Assembly: GCA_949317995.1 (NCBI GenBank)
Contig: OX439038.1
Coordinates: 1,878,001 to 1,942,000 of the forward strand
DNA: 64,000 nt
From: Acholoe squamosa
Lineage: Eukaryota > Annelida > Polychaeta > Phyllodocida > Polynoidae
Direction: 5' to 3'
Position numbers and translations under genes: made by a program. Of the stretch, positions 9,898 to 21,500 are shown in pieces; position 1 is the first letter of the stretch, and each line of letters opens with the position of its first letter. Below the pieces are notes generated by a model. The model did no database searches, was not told the origin of the DNA, and saw nothing but the letters and a program-made list of their open reading frames with translations.

Positions 9898-12352
9898 TTG
9901 AACGCGTCCAGCAGTACCTACAACAACCAGGGTTCCAGCAACTCTGGTCGCTACAACAATGGTGGATCCTACAACAACCAGGGTTCCAACAACTTTAGTC
10001 ACTACAGCAACTCTGGTCAGTACAACCAGGGTTCCAACTCAAATCAGGAGGACTACAAACCAAACACAACAGGTTACCAGGGAAACCAGCAGAGTAACGC
10101 CCACATACCACCTCATGTGATGGACCAAGCTTTCTATTGTACTTCTTTTTAAAAATGGCTGTATCAATGCAAATCTCTATGATGCTTCAGATGTACACTG
10201 TTTGGTTGATACAGATGCCACTATCACCTGTGTCAGAGAAGCCTTCCTCATGGATCTCCAAAAGAGATTCTATATCCAATTAAAGAAGTCAAAAATCAAC
10301 ATCCACTTGGCAGATGGATCAGTGTGTCATGTTAGACATTCAGAATTTCAGAATCCAAGGTGTCATATTTCAATACCAATTTGCTGTAATTCCCAACCTC
10401 ACACAGCCCATTGTTTCCGGCACAGATTTCTTAAGCACTACAAAATCTCAAATTGAATTCAATGGTGATCCTGAACAAATTCTCGAACCCATTAGGGCAG
10501 TGAGGGATTTTACTATCCCTCCATTCTCTGATTCTCTGCAGTATTGGAAAAAGTCACATCTACCCAATCACTGCAGGGCAAAACTGGAGTAGTAGATAAT
10601 CTCCAGAGAAATAACAATGCCCCATATCTAGTTCAGAGAGCAGCAGTAACCCCCAGGGGAAATAACAAACATCCCCTAGTGTTACTCAACACCAGCAGGC
10701 GCCCACACAAAATCAAAAAGGGTGCCATCATAGCTCTATTTCAGGAAGTCAAAGAATCTGACCTAGAAAAACCCCAACAGGTGTCAGACACTACCCCACC
10801 CAATGAACAATCCATCTCAGCCATACAGCCTGAGTATGAACTTCCATTCAGTGACACAGACTCAGACTGTGAGTCTACATATGCTGACCCTGAGCCTAAC
10901 ACAATCAAACTATCTGAAGTAACAGCTATACATAGTGAGGCACATGACCTCGAGTCAGAGTTGGAAGAGAATGTTCCACCAAAATCTGTGCTCACATCAA
11001 AAGATCAGCATGATAGGCTAGAATCACTGCTGACCAAATATAATGATATATTTGTAGGAAAATATGGAGACATTAGTGCTACACACCTGTATACCCACTC
11101 TATATATGTGAAACCTGAAGCAGTACCATGTCATTTCCTACCCTCTAGACAAACACCAGAAAAACAGGCCGCAATAGGGGAAGAGTGTGAAAGGCTATTG
11201 AAACAGGGAATTCTCAGAGAATGTGCCTGGGCATCCAGATCCTTTCTAGTACAGAAGGCATCAGGAGGCCACAGGCTCATAACAGATTTTCATCATTAAA
11301 ACCAGAATACAATCAATCAAGCCTTATCTACACCCTGGGCCAACGACATTCTAGACATGAAAGGGTCAATCAGACCAAGAGTTTTCAGTAAGCTAGATGC
11401 CCAACAGGGATTTTTTCAAATTCCTATAAGGGAGGAGGACCAGCACAAAACGGAATTCATAGCTAAGGACAACAATATGTCTACCCAAGGATGCCAATGG
11501 GACTTGCTATGGCCCCTGCTGGATTTTGCCATCCAGTCACATTGATTCTGAATAAACTCAAATACAAATATGCCCTACCATACCTAGATGACATCTTAGT
11601 GTTGTCACCTTCCATTGAACAACACTTCCATGACTTGGAAGATGTTTTCAATAGTTTGAGAGTTCGTAAACTCAAATTGAAGAAATCAAAATGTGAATAA
11701 TTCATATACAGAATAGACTTCTTGGGAATGAGAGTCACAACCATCTCCCACAAAGGTAGAATCCATCAAAACCTTCCCAACACCAAAGTCAGTAAAAAAT
11801 GTCAGATCCTTCACAGGACTATGTCAATACTTCAAGAAGTTTATCAAAGGTTATGCCAAGATTGCTAGACCTCTGTATGACCTACTGACATATCTCAAAC
11901 CATTTGTCTGGACAAAAGATGCAGATAATCCTTTCAAAGTATTAAAGCATGCCCTCATACTAATGCTCTTCTCAGGTACCCCAACTATGAGAAGGAGTTC
12001 AGTTTGGCAACTGATGCTTCCAATGTGAGTTTAAGAGCTGTACTCTTACAGAGAGATAATAAAGGAGTGCTGAGACCAGTAGCCTTTGCAGCTTGAACCC
12101 TCTTCAAACATGAGAGAAATTACAATATCACAGAGAGAGAACTACTGGGAGTGGTGTATGGAGTATTACATTTCAGACACTACCTAGAAACTGGACACTT
12201 CCAATTATACACAGACCATGCAGCCCTAATTCCACTTTTAACCAACACAGGACTCACACACAGATGAGCCAGATGGGCTCTAGACATACAACAATTTTCA
12301 TTCACCATCCAACACGTGAAATGTGATGATAATACACCACCACATGCCATGT
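9898..12352 (+). mobile_element. Ty3/Gypsy-like fossil (partial)
   Basis: A decayed Ty3-like element. In order it shows an Asn/Gly-rich gag-like tail (about 9898-10090), an aspartic protease region with an LVDTD-like active-site block (about 10200), a linker, reverse transcriptase (about 11040-11700, with KYNDIF, GHRLITDF and YLDDILVLS-type blocks), and an RNase H region (about 11990-12330, LATDASN). Integrase and LTRs are not found. The copy is clearly broken, with several interruptions, and old. Its right part is cut where a minus-strand LINE is inserted at 12353. Confidence 0.85.
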
Positions 12353-13817
12353 CTTTTTTTTAAACATTTATCTTTATTGCCAGGAAATAAACTGACAGTT
12401 ACATTAAGCAATGTGCACATCATAATGATAGCGAAATGAATATAGGTAAACAGATCCAATTCCTGTGCAGGCAAGAAAGGTACCCCTCAGTCCACCCCAT
12501 GGTGATTGGCTGATACTTCTTGGGGGACCCTTTCCTATAAAGGAATATAAACCCAAATTCTAATACACAAAAATGGTTAAGTATGGACCAACATAGGACT
12601 CTTATACCAAAGTTGTTTATTGCCATAACTTATACTCAAAGATAAATCATGTTTCCATTACAAAGGGGCTATAGGTATACGGGTATTCAACCAGTTTTTA
12701 CGTTCATATTTGAATTGTAATGCATTTGGCAGGAGCCTGATGGGGGGATCCAAATTATTCCACACCATCGCACCATAGTGCTCTATAGACCTATAGTAAA
12801 CACCGCCATGTTAAGTAAGATGTGTCATTACAGGTGCCTGGTACCTTCTAGTGCAAACATCTCTGTGATCTATATAAGAGGGATCCATTGACCTTTAGTA
12901 CATAAAATTATATAAATGGTACATTCTACGATCTTCCAGCTTGGGAGTATTTGTACACCAATCAATCCAATCAGTAGAAGTAATATATGGTACTCTAAGG
13001 CAAATTTTGAGACACCTGTTTTGAGCAGTTTGTAAATCTTTTAACAAATCCTTGCTAACATAAATAATATATCTCCATAGTCGAAATAAGGTAGGACCAC
13101 TGTTTTGAAAACTTTCAATGCAATACCCTGGGTCATAAAAGACCGTTTACATGCCAACATATGTTTTGTGAGATATTGTTTAAAGCATCTGCCTAATGTG
13201 TATGTCATACTTTAAGTGGGGGTCAAGAGTCACAGTTCTTATTTGTAAGAAGGTACAACCTGTTCAGTGTTAGTGACACATCAAGACCATTTAGCTACCT
13301 TTTAGAGGCAGTAAAGCACATTACTTTTGTTTTTTTGGTATTGACTGTCAGCTCATTCTGTTAGCACAAGAGTGAAAACAAGTCCAAACTATCTTGAAGT
13401 TTTAACTGAGTATTTGCAATTGTTGGTTCCGCATTGTAAATCACTGTGTCATCGGCATATAGCCTAACATTTGAGTTTTTGATTCAATTTGAAAGATCAT
13501 TGACATACAAAATAAACACGAGCGGCCCAAGAATAGAGCCTCCCTGATTTACTGTGAGAATGTTGTGATGGTCAATGAATTTAAAGATATGAGTGTGTAC
13601 CAACCTCTCAATCATTTTACAGGGTGTTGGGGTGAGAACTATGGGTCTATAATTTTCAACACATTTGGCATCACCTGATTTCTATATAGGGACTATAGTG
13701 GCTACCTTCCATGATAGAGGAACCATGCCAGTTTGGAATGAAGAATTGAACATGTCAGTAATCTTTGCAGGGATAACCTGAAATGCATCCTTGACAACAG
13801 CATTAGACATGTTATCA

Positions 13818-14235
13818 GCTGATGCCCAACCCTGGTTTCAAATATTACTTAAAATCACCATAAATCCAAAACACAGGCCGAATTCCTAAATGATTGCATC
13901 ATCAAAAACATCATCCCAAAAGGACTCATGATCAGGATTCTACTGACAAATCAGACATTTTTCATAATTGTTGACATCATTGCATAGCAACTCGGTCACT
14001 ATGGTTACCAGGTGAAAAATTCGATCATTTTTATTACCTCAGGTAGCATTTTTGTAACAATTGGCATCTTGCCTGATGAAGAGTCATAAATGACTCGAAA
14101 CGTCGCACCATAAGATCAGCAACAACATAACACCAAAATGTAACATCAATTATCATACTCATCAAATGTCTAAGAAATAAACTGTTATTAATATGAAACT
14201 GACTGTGTTTGGTTTTGTGTGATATTCTTATCTCT
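13818..14235 (+). mobile_element. 418-bp insertion, Penelope-like or similar, hammerhead-like motif
   Basis: This stretch interrupts the LINE and is flanked by an 11-bp direct repeat ACATGTTATCA (13807-13817 and 14236-14246). It ends in AT-rich sequence with an AATAAACTG. Near 14073 it has CTGATGA, a six-base stem (GAGTCA/TGACTC, loop TAAA) and GAAAC, the order of a hammerhead ribozyme core. Penelope-like elements are known to carry such ribozymes in their terminal repeats. No GIY-YIG or RT coding sequence is left, so the family is a guess. Confidence 0.5.
14073..14106 (+). ncRNA. hammerhead-ribozyme-like motif (imperfect)
   Basis: CTGATGA, hairpin GAGTCA-TAAA-TGACTC and GAAAC are present in the right order. 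One extra A lies between the CUGAUGA box and stem II, and I could not find convincing stems I and III around it. It may be inactive or only a relative of the ribozyme. Confidence 0.35.
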
Positions 14236-14894
14236 ACATGTTATCAATACCTGATGACTTTGATGTATTTATTCCTTTGATTAAATCTTTAATCTCATTT
14301 ATAGTGGAGACAAATCCGGTGATGTCAAACTCACATCTATTGTCGTATGAGCGCCATGGGTCATGCATTTCACAAGAAAGTTTTGTACCAATATTGGCAA
14401 AAAAGGAATTTATATAGCCCGATATGTCAGGTGGATCTAAATTAAGTCCTGTTATGTCATCTTTGAGTTGAATAAAGTCATTATGTGACAGGGTGGGAAT
14501 AATTTTCCTGAATTTTCGCCAAAAGTGTTTATCATCTGCCATAGAAGCATTTCATTCATTTTTGACAAATCGCCTTTGTGCAGCTCGAGATGTACTTTCA
14601 TTAATCATTTGAACCCTGAAACAATTCACTTAGGTCTTTTTTTTCAGTTACATACGAATAAGCAACATACATGTCCTGCAGAGTGCCAATTTATTCTTAG
14701 GTTTCTAGTTTGAAATAAAGCAGTTACACATTATAAGGTTCAGAGGTTTATACAGCATTGCTCATGTTGAAAGATGCAATCAAACAAGCAAAAAAGTCTG
14801 GACGAGTCTGGAGGAGCTGGTGAATGGTCACAGTTTATCTTTACATTTATGTCAAGATGTTTCCGGCCATTTTTTTAAATTTCTTTTAAAATTA

Positions 14895-15229
14895 GGCCAT
14901 GTAATTATAATAACTTGGATTACAGATTTTTCCACCAAGTGCATGGTCGGCCATCGGTATAAAAAAGAAAAAAAAAATCACAAACCCCCTACCTGATCAC
15001 CAAATTGCCGGGAGACAAAAAAAAGGGCATGAAAAAACACTTCAAACATCGGAATTTGGAGAAATCTCTAGACAGGAAAAGGACGTTTTTTCATTACCAC
15101 ATACATTTTTCTTCAACAACACTTTTTTATGGTCAATTACTGCAATACTCCCATTGGGGATCGGTTAAAAAAAATTGCCAAAAATCTCGCCGCCGGATCC
15201 GTAATCCAAGTTATTAGAATAAAACGGCC
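14895..15229. mobile_element. 335-bp MITE, PIF/Harbinger-like
   Basis: Imperfect terminal inverted repeats start GGCC and share TAATAACTTGGATTACRGAT (14909-14928 and, reversed, 15197-15216). The element is flanked by TTA on both sides (14892-14894 and 15230-15232), the three-base target duplication used by PIF/Harbinger. The 70-codon open stretch inside has no recognisable motifs. Confidence 0.65.
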
Positions 15230-15463
15230 TTATCACCTCATATTTCTTGAAATCACATGCTGCATTGAAATTTTGAATGTTATGATCCCTTGACCTCGAT
15301 TATGAGGTCATCATGTGGAATTATTTACTGGTGGAGTGCAATCCAGAGGCTTAGTGCAATGTCAACAGGGACACAATATTGACAATGACATAAAGCTATA
15401 GCGGCCTTATGGAACCAGACTGGTTCCTGCATTAGAAACCCCGCTATAGGTTACAGGTGGACC

Positions 15464-15571
15464 TTATTTGAACTCATGTTGTGATTCTGGCAGTGCCTTG
15501 GCTATGTCTGGTAGCGGCAGATTGCATCCATCCTTCCCACTCAGCCAGTATGTGGACATGGGGTCTTTACC
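15464..15571 (-). CDS. guanylate cyclase exon 22 (C-terminus)
   Basis: Encodes [20 protein letters not shown] and the last 16 residues, ending FK-stop. The acceptor is TTTTCAG before GGT, phase 0. The KG/GK-x-x-TYWL block is the usual end of the cyclase domain. No AATAAA was seen on the minus strand in the next few hundred bases. Confidence 0.93.
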   Translation of the reverse strand, partial: GKDPMSTYWLSGKDGCNLPLPDIAKALPESQHEFK

Positions 15572-18500
15572 CTGAAAAGGAAAAAAGAAAATTGCTATAG
15601 AAAGCATTTCATCTTAGAACTCTTTTCATTAACCTTTAGGGCATCTTAAAAGTCTGGATTCCTTCTTCTTCTCCTGTTTCCTATCCACTCAATGTGTGTC
15701 TGGTACACCTTAGGTGCGGACAGCAACATTTACACAATTAGACAGTGGTTAATGATTAATGCTTTTTAATGCTGATGCATCAATGCAGGCCCTGGCAGGT
15801 TAGTTCCTGATGCAGGAATGTAGCCCTGGCCTGCCCTGGCCGGCCCTGGCAGGCCCTGGCCGGCCCTGGCAGGCCCTGGCAGGCCCTGGCAGGTTAGTTC
15901 CTGATGAAGGAATGTAGCCCTAGCAGGCCCTGGCAGGTTAGGTGCTGATGCAGGAATGTAGCCCTGGCAGGCCCTGGCAGGTTAGTTCCTGATGAAGGAA
16001 TGTAGCCCTGGCAGGTTAGTTCCTGATGCAGGAATGTAGCCCTGGCAGGCCCTGACAGGTTAGTTCCTGATACAGGAATGTAGCCCTGGCAGGTTAGTTC
16101 CTGATGCAGGAATGTAGCCCTGGCAGGCCCTGGCAGGTTAGTTCCTGATGCAGGAATGTAGCCCTGGCAGGTTAGTTCCTGATGTAGAAATGTAGCCCTG
16201 GCAGGTTAGTTACTGATGCAGGAATGTAGCCCTGGCAGGCCCTGGCAGGTTAGTTCCTGATGCAGGAATGTAGCCCTGGCAGGCCCTGGCAGGTTAGTTC
16301 CTGATGAAGGAATGTCGCCCTGGCAGGCCCTGGCAGGTTAGTTCCTGATGCAGGAATGTAGCCCTGGCAGTCGGTGGCAGGTTAGTTCCTGATGAAAGAA
16401 GGTAGCCCTGGCAGGCCGTGGCAGGTTAGTTCCTGATACAGGAATGTAGCCCTGGCAGGCCCTGGCAGGTTAGTTCCTGATGAAGGAATGTAGCCCTGGC
16501 AGGTTAGTTCCTGATGCAGGAATGTAGCCCTGGCAGGCCCTGGCAGGTTAGTTCCTGATACAGGAATGCAGCCCTGGCAGGCCCTGGCAGGTTAGTTCCT
16601 GATGCAGGAATGTAGCCCTGGCAGGCCCTGGCAGGTTAGTTCCTGATACAGGAATGTAGCCCTGGCAGGCCCTGGCAGGTTAGTTCCTGATGCAGGAATG
16701 TAGCCCTGGCAGGCCCTGGCAGGTTAGTTCCTGATGAAGGAATGTAGCCCTGACAGGCCCTGGCCGGCCCTGGCAGGCCCTGGCAGGTTAGTTCCTGATG
16801 AAGGAATGTAGCCCTGGCAGGCCCTGGCAGGTTAGTTCCTGATGAAGGAATGTAGCCCTGGCAGGTTAGTTCCTGATGCAGGAATGTAGCCCTGGCAGGC
16901 CCTGGCAGGTTAGTTCCTGATGCAGGAATGTAGCCCTGGCAGGCCCTGGCAGGTTAGTTCCTGATACAGGAATTTAGCCCTGGCAGGCCCTGGCAGGTTA
17001 GTTCCTGATGCAGGAATGTAGCCCTGGCAGGCTAGGTGCTGATGCAGGAATGTAGCCCTGGCAGGCCCTGGCAGGTTAGTTCCTGATACAGGAATGTAGC
17101 CCTGGCAGGTTAGTTCCTGATACAGGAATGTAGCCCTGCCAGGCCGTGGCAGGTTAGTTCCTGATGCAGGAATGTAGCCCTGGCAGGCCCTGGCAGGCCC
17201 TGGCTGGCCCTGGCAGGCCCTGGCCGGCCCTGGCAGGCCCTGGCAGGTTAGTTCCTGGTGAAGGAATGTAGCCCTGGCAGGCCCTGGCAGGTTAGGTGCT
17301 GATGCAGGAATGTAGCCCTGGCAGGCCCTGGCAGGTTAGTTCCTGATGAAGGAATGTAGCCCTGGCAGGTTAGTTCCTGATGCAGGAATGTAGCCCTGGC
17401 AGGCCCTGAGAGGTTAGTTCCTGATGCAGGAATGTAGCCCTGGCCGGCCCTGGCCGGCCCTGGCAGGCCCTGGCAGGCCCTGGCAGGTTAGTTCCGGGTG
17501 AAGGAATGTAGCCCTGGCAGGCCCTGGCAGGTTAGGTGCTGATGCAGGAATGTAGCCCTGGCAGGCCCTGGCAGGTTAGTTCCTGATGAAGGAATGTAGC
17601 CCTGGCAGGTTAGTTCCTGATGCAGGAATGTAGCCCTGGCAGGCCCTGACAGGTTAGTTCCTGATACAGGAATGTAGCTCTGGCAGGTTAGTTCCTGATG
17701 AAGGAATGTAGCCCTGGCAGGCCCTGGCAGGTTTAATTCCTGATGCAGGAATGTAGCCCTGGCAGGCCCTGGCAGGTTAGTTCCTGATGAAGGAATGTAG
17801 CCCTGGCAGGTTAGTTCCTGATGAAGGAATGTAGCCCTGGCAGGCCCTGGCAGGTTAGTTCCTGATGCAGATGCAGCACAGCAGGCTCTGCTGTAGATGC
17901 AGTGTTGGAAATGCAGCACAGCAAGCTCTGCTGTAGATGCAGCACTGCAGATGCAGCACAGCAAGCTCTGTAGTAGATGCAGCATTGCAGATGCAGCACA
18001 GCAAGCTCTGCTGTAGATGCAGTGCTGCAGATGCAGCACAGCAAGCTCTGCTGTAGACGCAGCGCTGCAGATGCAGCACAGCAAGCTCTACTGTAGATGC
18101 AGCACTGCAGATGCAGCACAGCAAGCTCTGCTGTAGACACAGTGCTGCAGATGCAGCACAGCAAGCTCAGCTGTAGATGCAGCGCTGCAGATGCAGCACA
18201 GCAAGCTGTGCTGTAGATGCAGCGCTGCAGATGCAGCACAGCAAGCTCTGTAGTTGATGCAGCGCTGCAGATGCAGCACAGCAAGCTCTGCTGTAGATGC
18301 AGATGCAGCACAGCAAGCTCTGCTGTAGACGCAGCGCTGCAGATGCAGCACAGCAAGCTCTGCTGTAGATGCAGTGTTGCAGATGCAGCACAGCAAGCTC
18401 TGCTGTAGATGCAGCGCAGCAGATGCAGCACAGCAAGCTCTGCTGTAGATGCAGCGCTGCAGATGCAGCACAGCACGCTCTGCTGTAGATGCAGTGCTGC

Positions 18501-21500
18501 AGATGCAGCACAGCAAGCTCTGCTGTAGATGCAGCACTGCAGATGCAGCACAGCAAGCTCTGCTGTAGATGCAGCGCTGCAGATGCAGCACAGCAAGCTC
18601 TGCTGTAGACGCAGCACAGCAAGCTCTGCTGTAGATGCTGCACTGCAGATGCAGCACAGCAAGTTCTGCTGTAGATGCAGTGCTGCAGATGCAGCACAGC
18701 AAGCTCTGCTGTAGACGCAGCGCTGCAGCTGCAGCACAGCAAGCTCTGCTGTAGACACAGTGCTGCAGATGGAGCACAGCAAGCTCTGCTGTAGACGCAG
18801 AGCTCTGCTGTAGATACAGATGCAGCACAGCAAGCTCTGCTGTAGATGCAGCACTGCAGATGCAGCACAGCAAGCTCTGCTGTAGATGCAGCGCTGCAGA
18901 TGCAGCACAGCAAGCTCTGCTGTAGATGCAGCGCTGCAGATGCAGCACAGCAAGCTCTGCTGTAGACGCAGCACTGCAGATGCAGCACAGCAAGCTCTGC
19001 TGTAGACGCAGCGCTGCAGATGCAGCACAGCAAGCTCTGCTGTAGATGCAGCGCTGCAGATGCAGCACAGCAGGCTCTGCTGTGGGCGCAGTGCTGCAGA
19101 TGCAGCACAGCAAGCTCTGCTGCAGATGCAGCGCTGCAGATGCAGCACAGCAAGCTCTGCTGTAGATGCAGCGCTGCAGATGCAGCACAGCAAGCTCTGC
19201 TGTAGATGCAGCACTGCAGATGCAGCACAGCTTGCTCTGCTGTAGATGCAGTGGTGCAGATGCAGCACAGCAAGCTCTGCTGTAGATGCAGTGCTGCAGA
19301 TGCAGCACAGCAAGCTCTGCTGTAGATGCAGCACTGCAGATGCAGCACAGCAAGCTCTGCTGTAGACACAGTGCTGCAGATGCAGCACAGCAAGCTCTGC
19401 TGTAGATGCTGTGCTGCAGATGCAGCACAGCAAGCTCTGCTGTAGATGCTGTGCTGCAGATGCAACACAGCAGGCTCTGCTGTGTTGCAGATACATTTTA
19501 CATGGATACCTACCTTAACACTTATGGTACCCCGTTGGTCCAGATGGTAACCTCCTAGCTCCTGTAAGATGGCTGCTGTTGTTGGACTGACATGGATCCG
19601 TAATGCTGAAATTATATACAGACGTCTTTCATTTCATAGTCTAACAGTCTCTGTACCAAGCACTCCTGCATAGCTTTCCTGCATCCTACTCTTTTGCCTT
19701 TTTCTAGGGATTTTGACCAATCATCTTTCTTCTGTAGTGAAATGATGAGCATTGAGGTAGCAATGATATCATAACATCAATGGAGCCATTTTTTGTTTAA
19801 TGGGTCAAAGTTATATATCCTTTGTGATAGGTTGAGGGCTTATATGGAAAACAGTTCTCTATTATGTCCCATGCAACATGGTTATAGGAAAGGTCATTCA
19901 GCGATGACAGCTGTATGTGAACACCTGCATTATTGATCAACCAACAATTAGCCTCTATTTAGATTATAAAAAGGCATTTGATACTATTTCTCACTCAAAA
20001 TTAATAGAAAAATTAAGATCTTTTGGACTTAGCGAAAATTCTCTAAAATTCTTATCCCCGTACTTAACCAATAGATTTCAAGACACAATGGCAATAAAGA
20101 AGTCACATATGTTGTCCCACAATGATCAGTAATGGGTCTTATCCTATTTTCTATTTATATAAATTATTTACCAACTGTTTATGAAACTGCAAGAGTCACC
20201 TTATATGCAGATGGTGCCGTTATATCAGTGTCTGACTCTGATCATATGGATGAAGCTATAAACAGAATATCCCAATAGTGTATTGATAGTGTTTTAACTG
20301 TCAATGACAAAGAAACAAAATGGATGATTTTCAATAATCTTTTACATGAATAGATATATGCTGGAACAGGTTGAGGCATTTCCTTATCTTAGAGTGACAC
20401 TAGACCCCAAGCTGAACTTTGTCGAGCATAGGACAATCACTACTAATAGAATAAGGGAAAAGCTGGTTCAATTAGGTAGGGTTAGGAGATATGTTGACAA
20501 TAATACTGCAGTTACTATCTATAAAAGTATGATCCTCCCCATTTTTGATTATGTTGATTTCATCAGGGATAGGGAAGCGGTTGGGGAAACAAAGGAATTA
20601 CAGCTGTATCAAAACAAAGTTCTTCGTATAGCATATAAGGTAAAACTGGAGAAAAATCCACTGTACACCGCTGAGCAGTTACATGAGTTGAGTGGTTGTA
20701 AAGAATTGTATATTAGGAGAAACATTCACCTGCTAACATATACTTTCCACTTATACAAAGGTGGACAGTATTATGACACAAGGGATGTTAACACTAGATA
20801 TCATGATGGCAATAGACTAATGGTTCCTGTTACTGTCAAAACTGTGGTTACTCCTAGTGCTTTTTATAGGGCAATTGCTATCTTGAATAAACTTAAACCA
20901 GAATTTACCAGAATTGATGGTATTAATGTATTTAAAAGTAAAAAGCATGAATTAATACATATAATTGTTATATTGTATTAAGGACCCAATAAAACACTTT
21001 AAAAAAAGTTGTATACTGTACCTAAGCCACTAGACTCCATTCTCGAGGCAGTATTCACTGTGTCTCCAAATAAGCAATATCGAGGCATCTTTAAACCAAC
21101 GACTCCTGCCACCACCGAACCTGAAGTACAAACATCAGACATTCTGTGTATAGATTCCATTATTCCTCATTTTCAGTAACTATTTGATAGGAGATTTTCC
21201 TGATAGTTCAGTAGTGGTACTTGGATAAGCCAAACCCCAAATTTATCCTGATCCCACATTCTCTTGTAAGCTCCATTTTTTCCCCTGCTGATTATTCTCC
21301 TACGGAGTCTCTGTGACGATATTGTGTATGAGATGTGGCTTTGAAAGGTTTACATTAAGCTCACTTCCAATCAAATTTACCCTGATATAAGCTCCAAAAG
21401 TGCATGTTATACATCAAGGAATGCAACTATATCATTTATAATCGCTGATTAGTAGCAACCTTTGTAACATGATTATTTTGAAAGTGCATATAACTGCTTC

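Larger units (their letters stand above)
12353..14640 (-). mobile_element. CR1/Jockey-like LINE fragment, decayed
   Basis: On the minus strand the pre-RT region (ADDKHFWRKFRKIIPTLS, about 14542) runs to INTSKSSGIDNM at 14234, is interrupted by a 418-bp insertion, and resumes at 13817 with AVVKDAFQVIPAKI. Further blocks read YRPIVLTPTPCKMIERL, GSILGPLVFILYVNDL and LYADDTV, typical of a non-LTR reverse transcriptase. Stops and shifts are scattered and the 5' end with endonuclease is missing. A poly(A) tract (T run at 12353-12362 on the plus strand) marks the 3' end. It sits in the Ty3-like fossil to its left. Confidence 0.8.

Noticed and set aside
10741-10995. 84-codon minus-strand frame, Ser-rich
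   Set aside because: Shadow of the Ty3-like fossil coding strand.
17811-19496. Minus-strand open frames of 561, 446 and 433 codons, Cys/Ala/Leu-rich
   Set aside because: All three frames are open because the 40-bp repeat lacks stops; they lie in the last intron of the cyclase gene.
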